From an uncultured Dechloromonas sp. (GTDB taxonomy: Bacteria; Pseudomonadota; Gammaproteobacteria; Burkholderiales; Rhodocyclaceae): a DNA stretch of 8,116 nucleotides. Both the position numbers and the translations under genes were made by a program. The stretch spans positions 1 to 8,116 of the forward strand of contig CAMKYP010000165.1 of the NCBI GenBank assembly GCA_946477505.1, given 5' to 3'. Shown piece after piece: positions 1 through 6,518 of this stretch; positions within the stretch are counted from its first letter, which is position 1; the number at the start of each line of letters is the position of its first letter. Under the pieces are notes generated by a model. The model saw only the letters and a list, made by a program, of their open reading frames with translations. It searched no databases and was not told the DNA's origin.

Positions 1-106
1 ACAGTTTGTCGCACCACGGGCGAATCGACAGCACTTGCTCCTGCGTGGCCTTGTCAGTCGGCGGCGGCGGCGCCGTGCCAGGACGAAAATTCGTTTCAAA
101 CTTCAT
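1..106 (-). CDS. fpr: Ferredoxin--NADP+ reductase, N-terminal fragment (gene runs off the left edge)
   Basis: Only the first 35 codons are present, read from ATG at 106-104 with no stop before the window edge. The product starts MKFETNFRPG, has a four-proline run at residues 13-16, and then reads VLSIRPWCDKL at 25-35. That last stretch resembles the start of bacterial ferredoxin/flavodoxin--NADP+ reductases, where a V-L-S-V-x-x-W-x-D-x-L-F-S-F segment opens the FAD-binding barrel. In that family the enzyme passes electrons between NADPH and ferredoxin or flavodoxin in the cytoplasm. The start is supported by a GAGGG ribosome binding site seven bases upstream. About 24 residues precede the conserved segment, more than I expect for a short Fpr. 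The gene lies 68 bases downstream of an outer-membrane-like gene on the same strand, so co-transcription is possible. The assignment rests on a short match from memory; the FAD and NADP motifs are outside the window. Confidence 0.68.
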   Translation of the reverse strand, partial: MKFETNFRPGTAPPPPTDKATQEQVLSIRPWCDKL

Positions 107-113
107 GGTCAAA

Positions 114-118
114 CCCTC
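114..118 (-). promoter_or_regulatory. Ribosome binding site for the fpr-like gene
   Basis: Read on the minus strand this is GAGGG, seven bases before the ATG at 106-104. It is a good Shine-Dalgarno match and decides the start of the partial left-edge gene. The 68 bases between the upstream gene's stop and this start show no convincing promoter or terminator, only a 5-bp hairpin without a T tract at 141-155. Confidence 0.65.
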
Positions 119-174
119 GGAATGGCTCCAGCGCATTCGACCGTGCCGACCACGGGGAGTTGCCCTGCCCGATG

Positions 175-936
175 TCAGAAACGCAGACCGAGCGAGATGC
201 GCGACTGGTTCTCCGCCGAGAAATTGACCTTGTGATCCCTGGCCAAGCGCACGAACAGGTCGCGATGGTCGTAGGTTATCGATACGCCACGCCCCGAAAA
301 CTTGGGCGCTTCTTCGGATTCACGGCCGCTTTTTTCGAAGAGATCGACCGTCAGGCGCTGCCGGTCGGCCCACTGCGCCCGCGCGACGAGATGCGTGATC
401 GCCTGTTCGGTATGCAGGCGATTATCCTTGACGGTATAGAGCGACAAGCTGGTGCCGGCGGTCGGTCGCGCGCCGACGCCGTAAACGACCGAATCGTTGG
501 GATCGAAGTTCAGGTTGTAGTAATCCCTGGCGTTGGTCCGGCCATAGCCCAGCAAGGCATGGATCGTCGTGCCGATTTCCAGGTTGACCGCCGTCCCGGC
601 AAAGCCATGGGTAGCCAGTTGCAGGGACGGTATGAGCCGGGCGTACTCGGCTTCGAGGGTGAGTTCGTAGCCGGCTCGCGTCTGCTCGAATTCGGTGCCA
701 CGCCGGTAATGGCCCAACCAGAGGGCATGCATTCCACTGTTGGCACGCAGGTTGAGATCGCTTGCAGAATGCTGGTTGGTCGTGGCGTAGTAGGACGGCG
801 TCAGCTTGAATGCCCACGCCTCCCCGGCCTCGCCGACACCTTCCGCCGCGCCTGGCCGCGACGCATCGGCCAAGGCCGCCGCCGGCATCGCCAACAACGG
901 GGCTAACAACAGCGACAGGTGTTTTGCGGAGATCAT
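175..936 (-). CDS. Exported outer-membrane beta-barrel-like protein of unknown function
   Basis: I do not recognise this gene by name. The frame is open further upstream, but ATG at 936-934 is the best start because it gives a clean signal peptide: MISAKH, a hydrophobic core at residues 7-22, and an AxA-type cleavage site (ALA, 21-23). The mature part of about 230 residues has no long hydrophobic helix. It alternates polar and hydrophobic residues, is rich in Tyr, Thr, Asn and Gly, and ends SLGLRF. A C-terminal aromatic residue is the usual signal for insertion of outer-membrane barrels by the Bam machinery. Strand-like stretches such as YELTLEAEYARL, GVSITYDHRDLFVRLARD and the C-terminus fit a barrel of roughly 10-12 strands. 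A periplasmic beta protein is the alternative. It has a weak ribosome binding site and is transcribed away from the MFS gene. Function and any link to metal efflux are unknown. Confidence 0.75.
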   Translation of the reverse strand: MISAKHLSLLLAPLLAMPAAALADASRPGAAEGVGEAGEAWAFKLTPSYYATTNQHSASDLNLRANSGMHALWLGHYRRGTEFEQTRAGYELTLEAEYARLIPSLQLATHGFAGTAVNLEIGTTIHALLGYGRTNARDYYNLNFDPNDSVVYGVGARPTAGTSLSLYTVKDNRLHTEQAITHLVARAQWADRQRLTVDLFEKSGRESEEAPKFSGRGVSITYDHRDLFVRLARDHKVNFSAENQSRISLGLRF

Positions 937-942
937 GGAGGC

Positions 943-948
943 ATCATA
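943..948 (-). promoter_or_regulatory. Possible -10 promoter element at the start of the barrel-like gene
   Basis: On the minus strand this reads TATGAT, five of six matches to the sigma-70 -10 hexamer. It ends six bases before the ATG at 936-934, which would place transcription start at or within a base or two of the start codon, giving a leaderless or nearly leaderless mRNA. No good -35 lies at 16-18 bases; a TTGGCA is only 11 bases away, too close. The lack of a strong Shine-Dalgarno for this gene is consistent with the idea but does not prove it. Confidence 0.25.
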
Positions 949-999
949 CCCGCTCGCCTTGCCAACCATCATCTGGCCCAGACCAATCGCATGAAAGTC

Positions 1000-1049
1000 G
1001 CGCGACGGCGTTGCCGGCCCGACAGCGCGACGGCAATCGGCAAACGTTT
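1000..1049. repeat. Cluster of short direct and inverted repeats in the divergent intergenic region
   Basis: The intergenic region 937-1078 between two divergent genes holds several short repeats. GCGCGACGGC occurs exactly at 1000-1009 and 1025-1034, 25 bases apart. TTGCCG at 1011-1016 is the inverted partner of CGGCAA at 1031-1036. CGGCAA is then repeated at 1038-1043, one base after the first copy. AAACGTTT at 1042-1049 is a perfect 8-base palindrome. Such a cluster between divergent promoters could be operator sites for a local regulator, but in GC-rich DNA part of it may be chance. I could not place a convincing promoter for the MFS gene here. Confidence 0.35.
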
Positions 1050-1078
1050 CTCTGCACACAGGGCAACCGCCTTCTGGC

Positions 1079-2281
1079 ATGCTGTCTGCCGCCATGCTCG
1101 CCACCCTCCGCTCGCTGCCCCGTACCGTCTGGTTCATCGGCCTGATCAGCCTGATCAACGATGCGGCCAGCGACATGCTCTATCCGCTCATCCCGATCTA
1201 CCTGGCTTCCGTGCTGATGGCCGGGCCTCGGGTGCTGGGCCTGATCGAGGGCATCGCCGAGGCGACGGCCAGCTTGCTCAAGCTGTTTTCCGGGGTCGTG
1301 GTCGACCGCACGCGGCGCGCCAAGCCGTGGATCGTGTTCGGCTACGCCCTGGCCGGATTTGCCCGGCCGGTGATCGCCTTCGTCACCGCCTGGCCGGCCC
1401 TGCTCTGCATCCGTTTTGCCGACCGTATCGGCAAGGGCTTGCGTTCGTCGCCGCGCGACGCGCTGCTCGCCGCCAGCGTTCCCGCTGCGCAGCGCGGCCT
1501 CGCCTTCGGCCTGCACCGCGCCATGGACAACGCCGGCGCCATCGTCGGCCCGCTCGTCGCGGCGGCCCTGCTGGCAACCGGCATGGCACTGCGCGATGTC
1601 TTCCTGTGGTCGCTGGTGCCGGCCATCCTCTGCCTGCTGCTGGCGACGGCGATACGCGAACCGGCCCACGAAGCCGCGGCCTACAAGCCATTCGACTGGC
1701 GCCTGAACGACATGCCGCCCGTTTTTCGACGTTACCTCGTCGTCGTTGCGTTGTTCACGCTGGGCAATTCGTCGAACATGTTCCTGCTCCTGCGGGCTCG
1801 TGAACTGGGTGTCGGCGAAGCCCAGATTCCCTTGCTGTGGGCTGCCATATCGGCTGTCGCCACCCTTTTTTCCACGCCGCTGTCGGCACTCTCCGACCGC
1901 TTCGGGCGCCGCCGCCTGCTGGTCGGCGGCTACCTGGCCTACGGCATTTTCTATATCACGCTCGGCAGTCTGGCCACGGATGGCCTCTGGTTGTTTGCGC
2001 TGTTCGGCTTCTACGGCCTGTTCATGGCTGCCACCGAGGGCGTCGAAAAAGCCCTGGTCGCCGACCTGGCACCGACTGAGCAGCGGGGAACGGCCTTCGG
2101 CTGGTTCAACCTGACCGCCGGCATCATGCTGCTGCCGGCCTCGCTGGTCTTCGGCTGGCTGTGGCAGGGCGTGTCCAGTTGGCTGGCGTTCGCGTTTTCC
2201 GGCGCTTGCGCCCTGTTCGCCGCGCTGCTGATGGCCCGCTGGGTGCTCCCTCGGCGGTCCGGGATTTCAGACGCCGACTGA
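1079..2281 (+). CDS. MFS (major facilitator superfamily) transporter
   Basis: A 400-residue inner-membrane protein with the twelve hydrophobic segments and length of a major facilitator, a secondary transporter normally driven by proton exchange. The motif-A signature of the first half is GVVVDRTRRAKP (residues 72-83), and its copy in the second half is SALSDRFGRRRL (269-280). A conserved-looking block at 54-68 (GLIEGIAEATASLLK) and another at 114-129 (ADRIGKGLRSSPRDAL) match a widespread MFS group usually left without a substrate. A central basic and proline-rich loop (about 192-218) separates the two halves. The start is uncertain: ATG at 1079 or the in-frame ATG at 1094, neither with a good ribosome binding site; both precede the first helix at about residue 17. 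It sits 74 bases before the metal efflux operon on the same strand, but a regulatory box lies between, so it is probably a separate unit. A drug or metal export role is only a guess. Confidence 0.9.
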   Translation: MLSAAMLATLRSLPRTVWFIGLISLINDAASDMLYPLIPIYLASVLMAGPRVLGLIEGIAEATASLLKLFSGVVVDRTRRAKPWIVFGYALAGFARPVIAFVTAWPALLCIRFADRIGKGLRSSPRDALLAASVPAAQRGLAFGLHRAMDNAGAIVGPLVAAALLATGMALRDVFLWSLVPAILCLLLATAIREPAHEAAAYKPFDWRLNDMPPVFRRYLVVVALFTLGNSSNMFLLLRARELGVGEAQIPLLWAAISAVATLFSTPLSALSDRFGRRRLLVGGYLAYGIFYITLGSLATDGLWLFALFGFYGLFMAATEGVEKALVADLAPTEQRGTAFGWFNLTAGIMLLPASLVFGWLWQGVSSWLAFAFSGACALFAALLMARWVLPRRSGISDAD

Positions 2282-2295
2282 CGACCGCTCGGCGC

Positions 2296-2312
2296 CTTAA
2301 GGGAGCCTTAAT
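2296..2312 (+). promoter_or_regulatory. PmrA/QseB-like response-regulator box ahead of the efflux operon
   Basis: The sequence is CTTAAG, five bases, CTTAAT (2296-2301 and 2307-2312). This fits the direct-repeat box of PmrA-type OmpR-family response regulators, which from memory is YTTAAK-N5-YTTAAK with half-sites one helical turn apart. I noticed no other TTAA in this GC-rich window. A possible -10 (TAGACT, 2323-2328) lies about 10 bases downstream, so the box would cover the -35 region, as expected for an activator. No two-component genes are in the window, so the regulator would be encoded elsewhere. Alternative reading: GGCGCC and GGAGCC (2291-2296, 2302-2307) form an imperfect hairpin that could be a weak terminator for the MFS gene. 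Confidence 0.5.
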
Positions 2313-2329
2313 CTAGCATCGTTAGACTC

Positions 2330-2351
2330 GGTTCCGACTCACTCCGGAACC
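2330..2351 (+). repeat. Inverted repeat covering the ribosome binding site of the adaptor gene
   Basis: GGTTCCG (2330-2336) and CGGAACC (2345-2351) are perfect 7-base inverted arms around an 8-base loop. The GGA of the second arm (2346-2348) is the only reasonable Shine-Dalgarno for the ATG at 2356. In RNA the hairpin would pair the ribosome binding site away; as DNA the same repeat could be an operator just after the transcription start. The sequence does not distinguish these two uses. Confidence 0.45.
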
Positions 2352-2355
2352 TGTC

Positions 2356-3432
2356 ATGCGCGCCCGACTTACCCCGTATTGCCTGATCCTGGCTCTCACC
2401 TGCCCGGCCGTCACCCTTGCCGAAACGCTAAGCCTGCAGACCGCCCAATTGAAGGCGCTCGGTATCGCCACGCAAGCGGTCGGCCATGCCGACGACGGCC
2501 GACCGGGCGGCTTGCCGGCCCGTGTCGTCGTCCCTAACGAGCAGATGCGTGTCGTCGCCGCACCGGTTGGCGGCATGATCGAATGGCTCGCCGTCGCCCC
2601 GGGCAGCAGCGTCAAACGCGGCCAGGTGGTGGCCCGCCTGGCCAGCCCGCAGGCGCTGGAATTGCAGCGCGATGCCTTGCAGGCCGGCAGTCAGTCGGCC
2701 TTGCTGCAGCAGAGCCTGAAACGCGACGAACAATTGTTCGCCGAGGGGCTGATCGCCGAATCGCGGCTCCAGGCTACCCGTGCCGCCGCCGCCCAGGCCG
2801 GGGCGCAAGCCAGCGAACGCAAGCAGGGCCTGGCCCTGGCCGGCATCGCACCGGGCAAGCTGGGCGGACCTTTGTCGCTGGTCGCGCCGATCGACGGCTT
2901 CGTGCTCGAACAGAGCGCGCAACTGGGGCAACGTGTCGAAGCGTCCGCCCCGATCTACCGTATCGCCCGGCTGTCGCCGCTGTGGCTCGAAATCCAGGCA
3001 CCGCTCGGCCTGGCAGCAGGTTTGCGCGAAGGGATGCCGGTCAAGCTGAGTAACTCGGGGGTCAGCGGCAAGCTGATCGCAATCGGCCGCGCGGTCGACA
3101 GCGCAAGCCAAACCGTGTTGCTGCGGGCCAGCGTCGGCAAGGGAGCGGAAACGCTGACCCCGGGTCAGGTCATCGAGGTGGAATTGACCGCTGCCGGCGG
3201 CGCTGGCGAACGCCTGCCCGCCGCCGCCCTGTTCCGTCACGACGGCAAGACCTTCGCCTTCGTGCAAGTCGCCAGCGACGACAAGGGCGCCCGTTTCGAA
3301 GCGCGTGCCTTGCGCGTCATCAGCCAGGGTGGCGAGACAGCCGCCGTCGAGGGCGTCAAGGCCGATGAACGGGTGGCCGTCAAAGGCGTTTCCGCGCTCA
3401 AAGCCATGCTGACCGGCGTCGGGAAAGAATAA
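2356..3432 (+). CDS. Periplasmic adaptor (membrane fusion protein) of a heavy-metal RND efflux system
   Basis: This 358-residue protein should link the inner-membrane pump to the outer-membrane channel. Residues 1-22 form a signal peptide (LILALTCPAVTLA, then E23) with no lipobox. The first half of the lipoyl-like domain is at about 66-98 (APVGGMIEWLAVAPGSSVKRG), followed by a short Ala/Gln-rich helical hairpin (about 98-160). The second lipoyl half is at 173-203 (LVAPIDGFVLEQSAQLGQRV), then a beta-barrel from about 208 (LWLEIQAP) and a membrane-proximal domain after about 285. This order is that of CusB/CzcB/HlyD-type adaptors. It is shorter than CusB or CzcB as I remember them and has no His- or Met-rich N-terminal metal-binding extension, so metal handover by the adaptor is not obvious. 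Its stop overlaps the pump start by one base (TAATG). The ATG carries an internal GGA ribosome binding site within a possible hairpin. Confidence 0.93.
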   Translation: MRARLTPYCLILALTCPAVTLAETLSLQTAQLKALGIATQAVGHADDGRPGGLPARVVVPNEQMRVVAAPVGGMIEWLAVAPGSSVKRGQVVARLASPQALELQRDALQAGSQSALLQQSLKRDEQLFAEGLIAESRLQATRAAAAQAGAQASERKQGLALAGIAPGKLGGPLSLVAPIDGFVLEQSAQLGQRVEASAPIYRIARLSPLWLEIQAPLGLAAGLREGMPVKLSNSGVSGKLIAIGRAVDSASQTVLLRASVGKGAETLTPGQVIEVELTAAGGAGERLPAAALFRHDGKTFAFVQVASDDKGARFEARALRVISQGGETAAVEGVKADERVAVKGVSALKAMLTGVGKE

Positions 3433-6400
3433 TGCTGGCTGCCCTGATCCGCTTTTCGCTGACCCAGCGCCTGCTCGTTCTGGTCCTCACCGGGCTGCTC
3501 ATCGGCGCCGGGATCGAGGCCTTTCTCGGGCTGCCCATCGACGCCTTTCCCGACGTATCGACCACCCAGGTCAAGATCATCCTCAAAGCACCCGGCATGA
3601 CGCCCGAAGAGGTCGAGACGCGCATCGCCGTGCCGGTCGAGCAGGAAATGCTGGGCATCCCGCGCCAACGCCTGCTGCGCTCCGTTTCCAAGTACGCGCT
3701 GACCGACATCACCGTCGATTTCGCCGATGGCACCGACATCTACTGGGCGCGCCAGCAGGTCGGCGAGCGGCTGGCGGCCGCCATGGACAACCTGCCGCCG
3801 GGCGTTACCGGCGGCATGGCGCCGATCACCACGCCGCTCGGCGAGATGTTCATGTTCACCATCGAAGGCGACTTGCCGCTGGCCGACAAGCGCGTCTTGC
3901 TCGACTGGGTGATTCGCCCGCAGCTGCGCACCATTCCCGGCGTGGCGGACGTCAACAGCCTGGGCGGCGAGGTGCGGACCTTCGAGGTGGTGCCCAATCC
4001 CCGACTGCTCGCCGCGCGCGGCCTGTCGCTGAAGGATTTGCAGAGCGTCCTCGAAACCAACAACCGCAACGACGGGGCCGGACGCCTGAACGATGGCGAG
4101 GAATCGCTGCTCGTCCGCGCCGAAGGCGCCATCCGCAATCTCGACGATGTACGCGCCATCGTGCTGCAGGCGCGCGATGGTCTCGTCGTCCGCATCGGCG
4201 ACGTCGCCGAGGTACGCTTCGGCGCCCTCACCCGCTACGGCGCGGTTTCCCAGAGCGGACGCGGGGAAGCGGTGCAGGGACTGGTCCTCGGCTTGCGCGG
4301 CGCCAATGCCCAATCGGTCGTCGAAGGCGTCAAGGCCCGGCTGGCCGAGATCGCCCCCAGCCTGCCGACCGGCGTCACCGTCGTGCCATTCTACGACCGC
4401 AGCAACCTGGTCGACCGGGCCGTCGGTACCGTCTCCAAGGCCCTGCTTGAAGCCATCGTCCTCGTCGTGCTGCTGCTGCTCGCCTTCCTCGGCAACCTGC
4501 GCGCCGCCCTGGTCGTTGCACTGATGCTGCCCTTGTCGGCGCTGGCGACCTTCATCCTGATGCGCCTGTTCGGGCTGTCGGCCAACCTGATGAGCCTGGG
4601 CGGCCTGGCCATCGCCATCGGCATGCTGGTCGATGCCGCCGTGGTCGTCGTCGAGAACGTCGAGAACCAGCTTGCCGAAGGCCAGGACAACCTACCGACG
4701 CTGCACCTGATCTTCCGCGCCGCCCGCGAGGTCGCCACGCCGGTGGCCTCGGGCATCGTCATCATCATCCTCGTCTTCCTGCCGCTGCTCACGCTGCAAG
4801 GGCTGGAAGGCAAGATGTTCGGGCCGGTCGCGCTGACCATCGTCTTTGCCCTTGCCTCGTCGCTGCTGCTGTCGCTGACGGTCGTCCCGGTGCTGGCCGC
4901 GGCGTTGATCCGGCGCGGCGTGCATCACGAGCCCTGGCTGGTGCGCCGGATGTCGGCGGCCTACGATCGCATTCTGACCTCGGCGCTCTCTCACAGCCGC
5001 CCCTACATCGTCGCCGCCTTGCTCGCCCTGGCGGCGGCGGCCGGCGCCTTCGGCTGGCTGGGCAAGAGCTTCATGCCGACCATGGACGAGGGCGACCTGA
5101 TCATGCAGCTGGAAAAGCTGCCGTCGATCGGCCTTGAGCAGACCGTCGCCATCGATACCGCCGTTCAACAGGCCATCCTGAAGCAGGTGCCGGAAGTGAA
5201 GGCCATTGTCGCCCGGGCCGGTTCGGACGAGCTGGGGCTTGACCCGATGGGCCTCAACCAGACCGACACCTTCATGGTGCTGCAACCGCGCGACACCTGG
5301 CGCCAATCCGATCCGGCCTGGCTGGCCGATCAACTGCGCGCGGTGATGGCCGATTTCCCGGGAATCGGCTATGCCTTCACCCAGCCCATCGACATGCGGG
5401 TTTCCGAAATGCTGACCGGCGTGCGCGGCGACCTGGCGGTCAAGATATTCGGCCCCGACCTGGCGACCCTGAACCGCCTGGCCCACGAGGTCGAAACGAC
5501 GCTAAAAAAGGTGCGCGGCGCCGAAGATACGTTCACGCTGAAGAACGACGGCGTGCAATACCTGAAGATCGCCGTCGACCGCCTGGCCGCCGGTCGTCTC
5601 GGGCTCAATGTCGACGATGTCCAGAACGACCTGAAGTCCCTGCTCGAAGGCCGAAGGGTCGGCACCGTGATCGAGCAGGGGCGGCGCACGCCGGTCGTCC
5701 TGCGCGGCCCGGCCAGCCTGCGCGGCTCGCCGGCCGACTTCGAGGCCCTGCGCCTGTCGCTGCCCGCAGGCGGCAGCGTGCCGCTGACCGACGTGGCACG
5801 CATCCAGCGCGTCGACGGCCCGGTCAAGGTGGACCGCGAGAATGCCCAACGCTATGTCGTCGTCCAATCCAACGTCCGCGACCGCGACCTGGTCGGCTTT
5901 GTCGACGATGCGCGGGCCGCCGTCGCGCGCGAGGTCGACCTGCCCAAGGGCTACCGCCTGGCCTGGGGCGGCCAGTTCGAGAACCAGCAACGGGCGGCCG
6001 CCCGCCTGATGATCGTGGTCCCCATCGCCCTGCTGCTGATTTTCTTCCTGCTCTTTTCGACCTTCCGTTCGGTGCGCCAGGCGCTGCTGGTTCTTTCCAA
6101 CATTCCGTTCGCCATGATCGGCGGCATTTTCGGGCTGCTCATCGCCGGCGAATACCTGTCGGTGCCGGCCTCCGTCGGCTTCATCGCCCTGCTCGGCATC
6201 GCGGTGCTCAACGGTGTGGTGATGGTGACCTACTTCAACCAGTTGCTGGCCCGTGGCATGCATGTCGCCGAGGTCGTTGCCGAAGGGGCGAAACGCCGTC
6301 TGCGCCCGGTGATGATGACGGCCAGCATCGCCGCCTTCGGCTTGGTCCCCATGCTCTTCGCCAGCGGCCCAGGGTCAGAAGTCCAGCGCCCGCTGGCCAT

Positions 6401-6518
6401 CGTCGTCATCGGCGGCCTGGTCACCTCGACCGCCCTCACCCTGATTCTGCTGCCCATCCTGTTCCGCCGCTTCGGCATCGAACGGGGGGCAGCCCTGAAC
6501 GAGAAATCCCATGGCTGA
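3432..6518 (+). CDS. CzcA/CusA-family heavy-metal efflux RND pump
   Basis: This 1028-residue inner-membrane proton antiporter is full length for the heavy-metal efflux RND family and should export metal ions from periplasm or cytoplasm through the tripartite complex. TM1 is at about 12-30, the first periplasmic porter/docking block at 40-330, TM2-6 at 335-495, TM7 at about 525-545, the second periplasmic block at 548-857 and TM8-12 at 858-1012. TM4 carries the family motif GMLVDAAVVVVEN, with D401 and E408 as the likely proton-relay acids; the extra Asp of CzcA's DFG start is Ala here (AIG, 395-397). By hand alignment the CusA methionine triad is replaced by Q559, Q610 and E659, while D599, E600, D604, D654 and E659 are acidic residues in the expected substrate-cleft segments. 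That favours divalent metals, perhaps a ZneA-like zinc pump, over Cu(I)/Ag(I). GGGAAAG just upstream is the ribosome binding site, and the start overlaps the adaptor stop. Confidence 0.96.
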   Translation: MLAALIRFSLTQRLLVLVLTGLLIGAGIEAFLGLPIDAFPDVSTTQVKIILKAPGMTPEEVETRIAVPVEQEMLGIPRQRLLRSVSKYALTDITVDFADGTDIYWARQQVGERLAAAMDNLPPGVTGGMAPITTPLGEMFMFTIEGDLPLADKRVLLDWVIRPQLRTIPGVADVNSLGGEVRTFEVVPNPRLLAARGLSLKDLQSVLETNNRNDGAGRLNDGEESLLVRAEGAIRNLDDVRAIVLQARDGLVVRIGDVAEVRFGALTRYGAVSQSGRGEAVQGLVLGLRGANAQSVVEGVKARLAEIAPSLPTGVTVVPFYDRSNLVDRAVGTVSKALLEAIVLVVLLLLAFLGNLRAALVVALMLPLSALATFILMRLFGLSANLMSLGGLAIAIGMLVDAAVVVVENVENQLAEGQDNLPTLHLIFRAAREVATPVASGIVIIILVFLPLLTLQGLEGKMFGPVALTIVFALASSLLLSLTVVPVLAAALIRRGVHHEPWLVRRMSAAYDRILTSALSHSRPYIVAALLALAAAAGAFGWLGKSFMPTMDEGDLIMQLEKLPSIGLEQTVAIDTAVQQAILKQVPEVKAIVARAGSDELGLDPMGLNQTDTFMVLQPRDTWRQSDPAWLADQLRAVMADFPGIGYAFTQPIDMRVSEMLTGVRGDLAVKIFGPDLATLNRLAHEVETTLKKVRGAEDTFTLKNDGVQYLKIAVDRLAAGRLGLNVDDVQNDLKSLLEGRRVGTVIEQGRRTPVVLRGPASLRGSPADFEALRLSLPAGGSVPLTDVARIQRVDGPVKVDRENAQRYVVVQSNVRDRDLVGFVDDARAAVAREVDLPKGYRLAWGGQFENQQRAAARLMIVVPIALLLIFFLLFSTFRSVRQALLVLSNIPFAMIGGIFGLLIAGEYLSVPASVGFIALLGIAVLNGVVMVTYFNQLLARGMHVAEVVAEGAKRRLRPVMMTASIAAFGLVPMLFASGPGSEVQRPLAIVVIGGLVTSTALTLILLPILFRRFGIERGAALNEKSHG

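Noticed and set aside
59..74. CGG triplet repeat near the left edge
   Set aside because: It encodes the proline run of the minus-strand Fpr-like protein and is too short to treat as a microsatellite of interest.
141..155. Hairpin CCGTG-CCGAC-CACGG between the barrel-like gene and the fpr-like gene
   Set aside because: Only five base pairs and no following T run on the minus strand, so it cannot be supported as a terminator.
160..906. A 248-codon plus-strand open frame opposite the barrel-like gene
   Set aside because: The minus-strand frame has a signal peptide and a proper outer-membrane C-terminus; this one has neither and reads as antisense shadow.
919..1803. A 294-codon plus-strand open frame overlapping the MFS gene
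   Set aside because: It is out of frame with the MFS protein, Arg/Pro-rich, and has no plausible structure.
3237..4313. A 358-codon minus-strand open frame opposite the pump gene
   Set aside because: It is a compositional shadow of the RND gene with no recognisable domain, signal or ribosome binding site, and straddles the adaptor-pump junction.
3432..6518. Naming the pump cusA or silA
   Set aside because: The methionine residues diagnostic for Cu(I)/Ag(I) pumps appear to be absent, there is no CusF-like gene, and the adaptor has no Met-rich site.
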